A stretch of 64,000 nt of DNA from an uncultured delta proteobacterium (GTDB lineage: Bacteria > Desulfobacterota > Desulfovibrionia > Desulfovibrionales > Desulfovibrionaceae). The stretch covers positions 2,349,625-2,413,624 of the forward strand of contig LT599018.1 of the NCBI GenBank assembly GCA_900079685.1. The letters run 5' to 3'. The first letter of the stretch is position 1. Every line of letters begins with the position of its first letter. Positions 17,488 to 26,108 of this stretch are shown here, piece by piece. The notes beneath the pieces are model-generated. The model did no database searches. It saw nothing but the letters and a program-made list of their open reading frames with translations, and had not been told where the DNA came from. Position numbers and translations under genes: made by a program.

Positions 17488-19425
17488 TCAGGGGAGCTGT
17501 ATAACCTGCCCCAATTTAAGCTTGGCGCTCGGGTCGATGCCGTTCCTCTTGGCAATGGCCGCGACGCTCGTCCCGTGCGCGCGCGCCAGGGAGTACAGGG
17601 TATCCCCGGATTGAACGACCGCCACTTTCGCGGCCCCGGCCGCACTGGCGTGCGCCTGCACCTTGGGTTTGGCCTGGGCAGTCTGGACGGGCTTCGCCGT
17701 TTCCGCCGCGCTCTTCACAGACACGGCCTGCGTTCTGGCCGCGCCGGGCAGAATGTGCAACTCGCGGCCGACCGCAAGACTCGTCTTGGGCGTTATGCCG
17801 TTGGCGTTGCAAATATCCTCCACGCTCACGCCGTGCGCGCGCGCCAGGCTGGAGAGGGTGTCCCCTTTCTGGACCGCCACGTACGTCCCTTTGCCGCCGC
17901 GAACGGAAGAAGCGAGGGAAACCGCAGGCCGGGCCTCGGGGGTGCGTTCAACGGGCTTGGCGGCCAGGGCGCCGATGTTCTTGCCCGAGGGGATATACAG
18001 TTTCTGCCCCACACGCAGGCGGGCGGAAGGCTCGAGATCGTTCAGCAGGCAGATGTCGTCCACGGAGGAATCCCAGGCAAGGGCGAGGGCGTACAGCGTG
18101 TCGCCGGGTTCGATGGCGTGCGTGCCGGAATAGCCGCCGAGCGGTTTGCCGTCCTTGGCGCGCGCGATCGCGGGGGCGTCCTCAAGGTCGAGTATTTTCA
18201 TGGTGGAGCGGGCAGCCCTGGTGGAGCCGGGCACCAGAATATCTTCCCCGACGCGCAGGGAGTTGCTCGTTCTGCCGTTGGCCTGGCGCAGGAGCGCGGT
18301 GGAAGCGCCGGTCCGCTGGGCTATCTTGCCCATGGAGTCGCCGCGCTTCACCCGGTAATCGCGCCACCCGGCGTACACGGCGATATCCTTCTGGGCCAGC
18401 CATTCCGTGGCAACCATGACCCTGGCTTCCGGGATGCGGGCCTCGCTCTTGCTGCCGGGGGGGCTGATGGAGCGCAAATAGGCCGGGTTCAGGCCCTTGA
18501 ACTGTTCCCAGTCCAGCTTGATATCCCGCGCGAACCGGCGCAAATCCACCCCCGCCGGAATGGTGACAGTGGCGAGCTGCGGGGCTTTTTGCGGGTCTGG
18601 CCTTGTAAAGCCGAGGGTTTCCAGGTTGCGCAAAATTTTGGTGAAGGCCAGAAAACGCGGCAGGTACTGCTGCGTTTCCTCTTTCAGCTGGGCCTTGTTG
18701 TCGAGCATCTCGTTCTTGCGGCAAATTTCGAAAAAGGTTTTGGAGTCCGTCCCGGCAAGGGCCCGGCCGATCTTGCCTTCCCCGGCGTTGTAAGCCGCTA
18801 TGGCGAGGTGCCAGTCGTTGTCGAAATACTCGTAAAGCTTGGTCAGGTAATCGGCGGCCGCGTGGGTGGCTTTGTAGGGGTCGCGGCGCTCGTCCATCCA
18901 GCGGTCCTGGGAGAGGCCGTATTTTTTGCCCGTGAACGGCATGAACTGCCACATGCCGGTCGCGCCCGCGCGGGAAACCGCGTTGGGGTTGAAGCCGCTT
19001 TCCACGTAGGCAAGGCAGGAAAGCTCAACCGGAAGTTTGCGCTCGCGGAAAACCTGCTCCACGAACGGCATGTAGACCTCGCTCCGCTTCAAAAACCGCT
19101 CCACGGTGCCGCGGTAGTTGTGCACGTAGGATTTGAAGAACAATTCCACCAGCTGCTTTTCGTCCTGGGAAAGGTTTGTGTCCAGTTCCCCCGTGGAATT
19201 GAAGGCGGCAAGTTCGGCCTTGGTCAGGGGCATGCCGTCGTCGATGGGGACGTACGGCTCCACCATCACGTCGGGCGCGTCGATATCGACATAGACGTCC
19301 TGCCCCACCCGCTTCGGGCCGGTAACCTGCTGGGTGGCGCAGCCGGACAGGAACAGAAAAAACGAACACAGCAGAACAAGGACGACGGAAGGGGAAACAG
19401 CCAGGCGGTCTATGGTTCTCGTCAT
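17488..19425 (-). CDS. mltD: Membrane-bound lytic murein transglycosylase D-like, LysM repeats
   Basis: A lipid-anchored peptidoglycan-cleaving enzyme of 645 aa that makes 1,6-anhydromuropeptides. The leader ends in the lipobox LSGC (cysteine near residue 29). The transglycosylase domain (about 130-240) has the catalytic glutamate in YVESGFNP, then GATGMWQFM and AYNAGEGKIGRAL. Four LysM modules follow, each with a GDT/GDS core (VKRGDSMGKIA, EPGDTLYALA, QKGDTLSSLA, QSGDTLYSLA), which bind glycan. E. coli MltD has two LysM modules, so this version has a longer wall-binding tail. The ribosome site is weak. It is a single-gene unit with its own terminator. Confidence 0.93.
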   Translation of the reverse strand: MTRTIDRLAVSPSVVLVLLCSFFLFLSGCATQQVTGPKRVGQDVYVDIDAPDVMVEPYVPIDDGMPLTKAELAAFNSTGELDTNLSQDEKQLVELFFKSYVHNYRGTVERFLKRSEVYMPFVEQVFRERKLPVELSCLAYVESGFNPNAVSRAGATGMWQFMPFTGKKYGLSQDRWMDERRDPYKATHAAADYLTKLYEYFDNDWHLAIAAYNAGEGKIGRALAGTDSKTFFEICRKNEMLDNKAQLKEETQQYLPRFLAFTKILRNLETLGFTRPDPQKAPQLATVTIPAGVDLRRFARDIKLDWEQFKGLNPAYLRSISPPGSKSEARIPEARVMVATEWLAQKDIAVYAGWRDYRVKRGDSMGKIAQRTGASTALLRQANGRTSNSLRVGEDILVPGSTRAARSTMKILDLEDAPAIARAKDGKPLGGYSGTHAIEPGDTLYALALAWDSSVDDICLLNDLEPSARLRVGQKLYIPSGKNIGALAAKPVERTPEARPAVSLASSVRGGKGTYVAVQKGDTLSSLARAHGVSVEDICNANGITPKTSLAVGRELHILPGAARTQAVSVKSAAETAKPVQTAQAKPKVQAHASAAGAAKVAVVQSGDTLYSLARAHGTSVAAIAKRNGIDPSAKLKLGQVIQLP

Positions 19426-19728
19426 GAAAAATCCGTCCGGGGATCAATGCGGCAATAGGGTCTTCTAATGCTTGCATTGATCGGGTGTTGAGGATACCAG
19501 GAAAGCAGGAGATACTGTGCCGGATGGCACTCCGGAGGAAATTGCCGGTATCCGTATGGTATGCGAAAAAGGCCCGCTCCGGCGCCCAACGGCGTCATTG
19601 TTACGGTAATGTAACGACAGCCGGTGCACGGCACGGACACGCGAGCCCCGCGTGATACATCTAGAAAACTTCTAACATCTTGTTCAGCCATACACCATTG
19701 TGGCGAACGAGGCAAGCAAGAGACTGAT
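19426..19728. other. Intergenic region between mltD-like and methyltransferase genes
   Basis: About 300 bases separating divergent genes. It should hold both promoters, but I see no convincing -35/-10 pair. A small dyad GTTAC-N6-GTAAC lies near 19600. No ORF or RNA gene is recognisable. Confidence 0.5.
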
Positions 19729-20772
19729 ATGCCCTCGCATCGCTTTCCCGCGCCCGCGCCCCGGCGCGGCAAAGACGCGGAATCCGCCCGGGAAACCGCG
19801 CCGACCCACGGCCAGACAGAGAAAAAAAACCATGAAAAACAAGGGGAACCGCAGCGTTCCCCGTCTCCGAAACAGGGCCGCCGCGCCTTTGGCAAGGACG
19901 CGCCCCGCGACGGGGAATCCCGTGGCCGCCGCAAGGAAACGCCTCGGGAAGCCCCGTTCCCGGAAGAAAATACCGCCGCTCCGGAAACGCCGGATGCCCC
20001 GGCGGAAGGGTTTCTGCAGCCGGGCATCAAGCCCGTGACCGAGCTGTTGCAACAAAACCCGGAAAAGATCGACGCGGTGTTTCTCCGCAAGGGCAGAAAG
20101 GACAAGGATACGGACCGCATTCTGGACCTCTGCCGCAATGCGGGGGTGCGGTTTTCCCTGGTGGACGACACCTTCCTTGACCGCCTCTGGTCCGGCCGCC
20201 ACCAGGGCGTTATCGCCCGCCTGTTCGGGACCGGCTTCACGGACCTGGACGACCTTTTGGGCCGCGCCGTCGACGAACCGTTGCCGCTGATCGTGGCTCT
20301 GGACCAGGTGCAGGACCCCGGCAACGCGGGCGCGCTGGCAAGGACCCTTTACGCCCTCGGCGGGGCCGGTCTTATCGTGCCGCGCCATAACGGGGTGTAT
20401 CTCGGGGCCGCCGCGGCCAGGGTCGCTGCGGGCGCGCTGGACAAACTCGCCGTGGCAAAGGTGCCGAACCTGGCCCAGGCTTTGGATGCCGCCCTGGACG
20501 CCGGGTACGCGATCTACGGCGCGGACGCGGCTGCCGCCCTTGCCGCGTCGGACCCCGCCGCGACCCCGGAAAGCGTGTTCGCCTTTTCCCCGCGTCTCCC
20601 GGCCATTCTGGTGCTGGGGAGCGAGGACGGGGGCCTTCGGCCCGTCATCCGCAAGCGCTGTACCGCCTTTCTTTCCATCCCGTTCGCGCGGGAATTCGAC
20701 TCCCTGAACGTGGCCCAGGCCGGAGCCGTCATCATCAGCGCCTTTGCCGCCGCGCGGCAGGGCAAACGGTAA
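19729..20772 (+). CDS. TrmH/SpoU-family 2'-O-ribose RNA methyltransferase
   Basis: A 347-aa RNA methyltransferase that would put a 2'-O-methyl group on rRNA or tRNA guanosine using AdoMet. The C-terminal SPOUT domain shows the three family motifs: DQVQDPGNAGALART (motif 1), LVLGSEDGGLR (motif 2) and FDSLNVAQAGAVI (motif 3). A substrate-binding L30e-like region precedes it (residues about 105-180). The first 100 residues are a highly charged, Pro/Arg/Lys-rich, probably disordered extension not found in short RlmB proteins. The start at 19729 has only a weak AAGAG site. It is followed closely by rarD and mnmA, suggesting one transcription unit. Confidence 0.88.
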   Translation: MPSHRFPAPAPRRGKDAESARETAPTHGQTEKKNHEKQGEPQRSPSPKQGRRAFGKDAPRDGESRGRRKETPREAPFPEENTAAPETPDAPAEGFLQPGIKPVTELLQQNPEKIDAVFLRKGRKDKDTDRILDLCRNAGVRFSLVDDTFLDRLWSGRHQGVIARLFGTGFTDLDDLLGRAVDEPLPLIVALDQVQDPGNAGALARTLYALGGAGLIVPRHNGVYLGAAAARVAAGALDKLAVAKVPNLAQALDAALDAGYAIYGADAAAALAASDPAATPESVFAFSPRLPAILVLGSEDGGLRPVIRKRCTAFLSIPFAREFDSLNVAQAGAVIISAFAAARQGKR

Positions 20773-20783
20773 GGCGCAACGCC

Positions 20784-21797
20784 ATGAGCATACGCGAGCT
20801 CCTGCACCTCCCGGCCATAAAAGAGCACGCCGGACCGCCGGACTTTACCGGTGAAGGCGAACTGCGGCGCGGCATCACCGTTCTGCTCACCGTCAACATC
20901 ATCTGGGCGATGCTCCCGGCCTACTGGAAGCAGGTCGCCCACGTGCCCCCGACGGAAGTCGTCTGCCACCGGTCGTTCTGGGGGTTTTTCCTGGTCCTTT
21001 TCCTGCTCTGGCTCCGGGGGGGGCTGTCCGAGGTGCGGGACATCGTCCGCAACCGCCGGACCGTGCTGTTCCTTACCGGGTGCGCCTTTTCCCACATGTT
21101 CGGCTGGGCTTTTTTCATCTGGGCCGTGTCCTCGGGCCGCATTGTCGACGCGGCGCTGGGGCACTACATGCTGCCGGTGCTCAACGTGTTTTCCGGCTTC
21201 ATCCTGTTCGGGGAGCGCCCCCGCCGGTTGCAATGGGTTTCCATCGCGCTCGCGGCTTCCGGGGTCGGCGGCATGCTGCTCGTGTTCGGCCATCTGCCCT
21301 GGGTGGGCCTGGTCATTGCCTGCAACGGCGTGATCTTCGCGGCCCTGCGCAAAAACGCGCCGGTAAACGCCATGCCGGGCCTCGTGCTTGAGTTGCTCAT
21401 CTCCGCCCCCTTCCTCTGGGGCTATCTGGCGTACCTCTCCCTCTCCGGGCAGGCGGTGTACCTCACCCAGACCACCACCGAGAACCTCTGGCTCATCGGC
21501 GCGGGGATAGTGACCATCATCCCGCAGATGGGCTACGCCTTCGGGCTCTGCCGCGTGCCGCTGACGACCATCAGCCTGTTGCAGTATATCCCGCCGACGG
21601 GCAACTTCCTGCTCGGCGTGTTCATGTTCAACGAGGCCTTCACACCGGTCAAGGCTTTCGGCTTCATCTTCATCTGGGCCGGGCTTATCGTCTTCACCCT
21701 GGAAGGCATCCTGTTCCGGAAAACAGCCAGGCCCGTCCCCCACGTCACCCTCCCTCCCCACGCCGGAGGGATCGACGGGAAGAGCGGAAAAGAGTGA
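20784..21797 (+). CDS. rarD: RarD-like EamA-family transporter
   Basis: A 337-aa inner-membrane protein with about ten hydrophobic helices and the two EamA repeats of the RarD subfamily. Family signatures include the N-terminal NIIWAMLPAYWK, VVCHRSFWG, and the C-terminal LLQYIPPTGNFLLGVF. RarD proteins are permeases of uncertain substrate (chloramphenicol sensitivity is reported for relatives). It starts 11 bases after the methyltransferase gene and its TGA stop overlaps the mnmA ATG by one base, so the three genes are probably co-transcribed and translationally coupled. Confidence 0.93.
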   Translation: MSIRELLHLPAIKEHAGPPDFTGEGELRRGITVLLTVNIIWAMLPAYWKQVAHVPPTEVVCHRSFWGFFLVLFLLWLRGGLSEVRDIVRNRRTVLFLTGCAFSHMFGWAFFIWAVSSGRIVDAALGHYMLPVLNVFSGFILFGERPRRLQWVSIALAASGVGGMLLVFGHLPWVGLVIACNGVIFAALRKNAPVNAMPGLVLELLISAPFLWGYLAYLSLSGQAVYLTQTTTENLWLIGAGIVTIIPQMGYAFGLCRVPLTTISLLQYIPPTGNFLLGVFMFNEAFTPVKAFGFIFIWAGLIVFTLEGILFRKTARPVPHVTLPPHAGGIDGKSGKE

Positions 21798-22864
21798 TGC
21801 TGGGAAACGACGGCATAACAGCCGTTGCGGTAAGCGGCGGCGTGGACAGTTTGTACGCACTGGTCTCCCTGAAGGAGCGGGGCGAGGCCGTCCTTGCCCT
21901 GCACGGGCGCATGCTGCCGCCGGATCTTGCCCCGGCCGGGTACGAGGCCATGCTCGAACGGCTGGCAAAAACCTGCGCGGCCCTCGACGTGCCCCTTGCG
22001 GTCATCGACTGCGTGGACGCCTTTGCCGAGGCCGTCATCAACCCTTTTGTGCGGGCCTACGCGGCGGGCACCACCCCCAACCCCTGCGCCCACTGCAACG
22101 TGGGCATCAAGTTCGGCCTGCTCCTGGACACAGCGCGGGACCTCGGCGCAACGCGGCTTGCCACCGGCCATTACGTCCGGCTGGAGCAAAGCGGCAATAC
22201 CCCGGCCCTCTATGCGGGGCAGGACGCGTCCAAGGACCAGAGCTATTTTCTTTCCCTGGTGCCGCTGGAAAAATTGCGGTTCGCCGTCGCCCCCCTGGCG
22301 CGGAAAAGCAAGGACGAAATCCGCGCCGCCCTGGCCGCGAAAGGGATAACCCCGCCCGCGCCGGGCGAGAGCCAGGAAATATGCTTCGTGCCGAACGACG
22401 ATTACCGCGCCTTTCTCCTGGACCGCGCCGCGAAACTCGGCGTGGCGCTGCCCGGCCCCGGCCCGGTTACCCTGCCGGACGGGAAGCGGATCGGCACCCA
22501 TAACGGGCTGTGGCAGTATACCGAAGGCCAGCGCAAAGGGCTGGGCATCGCCTGGAGCGAGCCGCTGTATGTTCTTGCCAAGGATCTCGCGGCCAACGCC
22601 CTTGTGACGGGCGGCGGGGCCTGTCTGCATGGCGGAGAGATCCGCGCCGGGAACTGCAATTTTCTGGTTCCCATGGCCGAATGGCCGGAAACCCTGCTGC
22701 TCCGCACCCGGTTTCGCCAGACGCCCCGCCCGGCGCGCGCCCGGTTTGAGGACGGCGTCCTCATCCTGCGGGAAGAGACGCCCTCCGGCCCGTATGCGCG
22801 CGGGCAGATAGCCGCTGTGTACGGGCCGGACCTGCGCGTGCTGGCCGGCGGGGTTATTGAGTAA
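21797..22864 (+). CDS. mnmA: tRNA-specific 2-thiouridylase MnmA
   Basis: Adds sulfur to position 2 of the wobble uridine in tRNAs for Lys, Glu and Gln. The 355-aa protein has the ATP-pyrophosphatase P-loop SGGVDS at residues 14-19, the first catalytic cysteine in NPCAHCN, the ATGHYVR and KDQSYFLS motifs, and the second cysteine in SQEICFV. The C-terminal domain is complete. The ATG overlaps the rarD stop; a GTG one codon earlier is also possible. The first strand region is shorter than in E. coli MnmA, but all catalytic residues are present. Confidence 0.95.
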   Translation: MLGNDGITAVAVSGGVDSLYALVSLKERGEAVLALHGRMLPPDLAPAGYEAMLERLAKTCAALDVPLAVIDCVDAFAEAVINPFVRAYAAGTTPNPCAHCNVGIKFGLLLDTARDLGATRLATGHYVRLEQSGNTPALYAGQDASKDQSYFLSLVPLEKLRFAVAPLARKSKDEIRAALAAKGITPPAPGESQEICFVPNDDYRAFLLDRAAKLGVALPGPGPVTLPDGKRIGTHNGLWQYTEGQRKGLGIAWSEPLYVLAKDLAANALVTGGGACLHGGEIRAGNCNFLVPMAEWPETLLLRTRFRQTPRPARARFEDGVLILREETPSGPYARGQIAAVYGPDLRVLAGGVIE

Positions 22865-22946
22865 AGAAAGAGAAGAACCTACGCAAACAACCGGGAGCCT
22901 CTTCCCTCTCTTCCCTCTCTTTCTCTCTCTTTTTCTTCCTTCCGCA

Positions 22947-24212
22947 TCAACATGCGCTCCGCTCCAGCATAATAGCCGCCATATGATGATCGAGCTCTTT
23001 GAACACGCCCCGCGACAGGGATTCCAAAATCTTCCCGGTTTCCTTGATGGTCGGCGCGGCAAGCCCCTGCTCAAACTTCACACCCCCGTTGTGCAGGGCG
23101 AGGGTCGCGGCGCTCCAAGCTTCGGCGGCGGCGCTTCCCACTTTCAAACTGCACGTCTCCTTGGCGCCGTCGCACAGCATGCCGACGAGGCTCGCCACAA
23201 AGGTATTGACGGCCCGCTCCGCCATATCCGCCGTGCCGCCCTGCATCAGGACAAGCCCGGCGGCGGCCCCGGCCCCGGCGGCCACGGCGCAGCCACAGAT
23301 GGGCGTGAGCCTGCCCGTGTGGGCTTTCAAATACGCGCAGACAAGATGGCTGATGGCGAGCGCCCGGGCCAGTTTCGCGTCGCCGGTCCCCAGCTCCCTG
23401 GCCGCCACGACCAGCGGCACGATGGCCGTGATGCCGTGGTTGCCGGACCCGGCGCTGCTCATCACGGGGTAATCCCCGCCGCCCATGCGCACTTCCGAGG
23501 CGGCGGCCGCCGCCTGGCGCACGCGCGCGCCGAGCGTTTTTTCGGAATCCGGCCGGTCGAACCCGACGCCGATGCCCCAATCCCTGGCCATGCCCGCCTC
23601 CGCCACGCTCATGTTCATGCGTGCGCCCTCAAGCAGGGCGGCGCTGTCCGCCTCGTCGATATTCAGGGCGAGATTCCAGAGATCGGCCATCGCAAGCGTG
23701 CGGATTTCCTCGTATACCTTGTCGGGATTGCCCATGGAAACGGAAGGCGCGGCAAAGGTCACCGTTCCGTCCACAACGATTTTTTCCACCCGGTCGTGTT
23801 TGTGGGCCAGGGTGCATTGCGCGGAGTGCCCTTCGCCGAAAACCGTGACCTCCACCCACATGGAAGGAACGTCGTCCACGATGTCCTGCGTGACCTTGCC
23901 CCGGCTCACCAGATCCTCGGCCTTTTTAACGACGTCCGCGCTCACGCCCTGCAACACCATGAGCCCTTTGTCGGCATCCCCCCCGCAGGCGCCGATGGCG
24001 GCGGCCAGCACGTTGCCGCGCAGCCCGTCCAACCCCGGCAGCCCCACGGACCGGCCGTTTTTAAAAATATTCACCGACATGCGGATGGCGATCGCGTCAA
24101 TGGCGTACTTGTGCTCGCGGGCCGCGATGGCGGCGGCCAGAGCGACGGCTCCCGGCTCGGTGCAGCCGAAGGCCGGTTTGACTTCCTGCATGAGGAACGT
24201 TTTCATATCCAT
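22947..24212 (-). CDS. UPF0597 family protein, L-cysteine desulfidase/serine dehydratase-alpha-like
   Basis: A 421-aa cytoplasmic protein of the UPF0597 (YhaM/CyuA) family, related to the alpha part of iron-sulfur L-serine dehydratases. Relatives break L-cysteine into pyruvate, ammonia and sulfide with a 4Fe-4S cluster. Conserved features are GCTEPGAVALA at the N terminus (cysteine 17), SAGSGNHGITA, and ICGCAVAAGAGAAAG plus a downstream CDGAKETC stretch, giving three cysteine-containing sites for the cluster. It is convergent with mnmA and has its own AT-rich upstream region. Sulfide release from cysteine would suit this lineage, but the activity is inferred. Confidence 0.9.
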   Translation of the reverse strand: MDMKTFLMQEVKPAFGCTEPGAVALAAAIAAREHKYAIDAIAIRMSVNIFKNGRSVGLPGLDGLRGNVLAAAIGACGGDADKGLMVLQGVSADVVKKAEDLVSRGKVTQDIVDDVPSMWVEVTVFGEGHSAQCTLAHKHDRVEKIVVDGTVTFAAPSVSMGNPDKVYEEIRTLAMADLWNLALNIDEADSAALLEGARMNMSVAEAGMARDWGIGVGFDRPDSEKTLGARVRQAAAAASEVRMGGGDYPVMSSAGSGNHGITAIVPLVVAARELGTGDAKLARALAISHLVCAYLKAHTGRLTPICGCAVAAGAGAAAGLVLMQGGTADMAERAVNTFVASLVGMLCDGAKETCSLKVGSAAAEAWSAATLALHNGGVKFEQGLAAPTIKETGKILESLSRGVFKELDHHMAAIMLERSAC

Positions 24213-24469
24213 GGATTGTGTCCTCCTCTACGCCGGTGCGGCTGCCGCCTGCCCAGCGTGTTCGTCCCTGAATCTCAAAAACACATTGCATAGAGTATTC
24301 CAAAAAATATTCCCCATAATAGCTTTATATCATTTGTTTTATTTTTCAACGGTCAGTATTTTCGCACCCCGTTCGCGCGACAGCATGAGAATGTTCTCAC
24401 TGATGAGAAATTACGGGAGACGCGCGGGCGCGAGTTTCCTTTTTCGCCGTTCGGTGCTACACGCTTTGG

Positions 24470-25162
24470 ATGAGTTATGCACAGAGCCCTTTTCAGGGGT
24501 ACATCGAGCCCGTCCGCCTCTCGGACAGCGCCGCCAGGCGTTCCCTTTACCTGAAGAACCTGCCCGCGCTTCCCTTTCCGAGAAACCCGGACTGGGCCGT
24601 GCCCACCCGCGAGGAATGCCACGTCCTCTGGGATAAATACGCCATGCCGGACCATATCCGCGCGCATTCCGCCATGGTGGCGGCATTCGCCACCTGTCTC
24701 GCCCAAAGGTTGGCGGAACAGGGCGCGGCCATCCACGTGCCCTCGGTTCTGGCATCCGGGCTGCTGCACGATCTGGGCAAGTTCTACACCATCACGCACG
24801 GCGGCAGCCACGGCCAGCTGGGCGGCGCATGGGTCATGAACGAAACGCGCAACCCGCTTATCGCGCAGGGCGTGCTGCACCACGTGCGCTGGCCTTGGAC
24901 CGTTGACGAAACCGTGGACCCGTGGCTGTTGCCCTATTGCATCATCTACGCGGACAAGCGGGTCATGCATGACAGAGTGGTCCCCCCGGAAGAGCGGCAC
25001 CAGGATCTTCTCCTGCGCTACGGTATCACGGACGACGCCAAACGGCGCATCACCGCCTCGCACAACCAGGGGCTGGAAATAGAGGCGGCGCTTTCCCGCC
25101 GCCTAAAGGTACAGTTACATGAACATACTTTTGATTCTGGGCGGCTGGTCAAGCGAGCGTGA
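24470..25162 (+). CDS. HD-domain phosphohydrolase
   Basis: A 230-aa protein with an HD metal-dependent phosphohydrolase domain. The metal ligands appear as H in IRAHSAM, HD in LLHDLGKF, and later histidines in GSHGQLGG and VLHHVRW. The layout is like HD proteins related to tRNA nucleotidyltransferase or nucleotide hydrolases; the substrate is unknown. The start at 24470 lacks a strong ribosome site. Its last 44 bases overlap the start of ddl in another frame, an unusually long overlap that ties the two genes together in translation. Confidence 0.85.
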   Translation: MSYAQSPFQGYIEPVRLSDSAARRSLYLKNLPALPFPRNPDWAVPTREECHVLWDKYAMPDHIRAHSAMVAAFATCLAQRLAEQGAAIHVPSVLASGLLHDLGKFYTITHGGSHGQLGGAWVMNETRNPLIAQGVLHHVRWPWTVDETVDPWLLPYCIIYADKRVMHDRVVPPEERHQDLLLRYGITDDAKRRITASHNQGLEIEAALSRRLKVQLHEHTFDSGRLVKRA

Positions 25163-26072
25163 GGTTTCCCTCAATACCGGGAGCATGATCGAAAAAACCT
25201 TGCTGCGGCTCGGCCATACCGTTTCCCGGTTCGATCCGGAGTCCAGTCTGGACGGGCTTATCGCCGCCGCCAAAAAGGCGGATTTCGCATTTATCGCCCT
25301 GCACGGTTCCCCCGGCGAGGACGGCCTTATCCAGGCCATGCTGGAAACCGTGGGCTGCCCGTACCAAGGCTCCGGCCCGGCGGCCTCCTTCCTGGCCCTC
25401 AACAAGGCGGCTTCCAAGGAACTGTTCCGGCAGAACGGCCTCTTGACCCCGGACTGGGTGCTGCTGCCCGCGCGCCCCGGAAAAGACTGGCGGCCCCCGT
25501 TCAGTTACCCCCTGTTCATCAAACGCAATACCGGCGGCTCCAGCCTGGAAATGGAACGCGTGGCCGCGCCCGAGGATCTTGAGGCCGCGCTGGACCGCCT
25601 CTTCGCCCACGGCGGCGAGTATATCGTGGAACCCGAGGTGGTCGGCCTCGAAGTCACCTGCGGCGTTCTGGACGACCCGGACGGCAGACCCCGGGCCCTG
25701 CCGCCCATTCTGATAAAACCCAAGAGCGGTTCCGGCGGCGTGTTCGACTACGTGGCAAAGTACACGCCCGGCGCCGCCGACGAAATCTGCCCGGCGCCGC
25801 TGCCGGAAGACCTGCTGCGGCGGGTCCGGGAAACGGCCTTGGCGGCGCACTGCGTTCTCGGGCTTTCCGGGTACAGCCGCTCGGATTTTCTGGTCCGCGA
25901 GGACGGCGTTCCCGTGCTGCTGGAGGCCAACAACCTGCCGGGCATGACCGCCAACAGCCTGTTGCCCAAAGCGGCGGCCACCGAAGGCCTTTCCTTTGAG
26001 CAACTTATCGATCGCCTTATCACGCTGGGCCTGGCCGATGCGGCCAAAACCCGGAACAGACGCGCGGGCTGA
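25119..26072 (+). CDS. ddl: D-alanine--D-alanine ligase
   Basis: Joins two D-alanines with ATP for peptidoglycan precursor synthesis in the cytoplasm. The 317-aa protein has the N-terminal GGWSSEREVSLNTG motif, the substrate segment ALHGSPGEDG, an ATP-grasp fold with the glycine-rich KPKSGSGGV, and the C-terminal SGYSRSDF then EANNLPGMT magnesium and phosphate sites. Most Ddl enzymes have EVNTxPGMT; this one has Ala and Asn at the second and fourth positions, while the metal ligands Glu and Asn are kept. AAAGG precedes the ATG. It is followed by waaA 36 bases later. Confidence 0.93.
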   Translation: MNILLILGGWSSEREVSLNTGSMIEKTLLRLGHTVSRFDPESSLDGLIAAAKKADFAFIALHGSPGEDGLIQAMLETVGCPYQGSGPAASFLALNKAASKELFRQNGLLTPDWVLLPARPGKDWRPPFSYPLFIKRNTGGSSLEMERVAAPEDLEAALDRLFAHGGEYIVEPEVVGLEVTCGVLDDPDGRPRALPPILIKPKSGSGGVFDYVAKYTPGAADEICPAPLPEDLLRRVRETALAAHCVLGLSGYSRSDFLVREDGVPVLLEANNLPGMTANSLLPKAAATEGLSFEQLIDRLITLGLADAAKTRNRRAG

Positions 26073-26108
26073 TCCCCCGCGGGGCGCGGCGCCGGTTGTG
26101 GGTACCCC

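Noticed and set aside
17320-19458. A 712-codon plus-strand frame
   Set aside because: It is the shadow of the MltD-like LysM transglycosylase, whose motifs are unambiguous.
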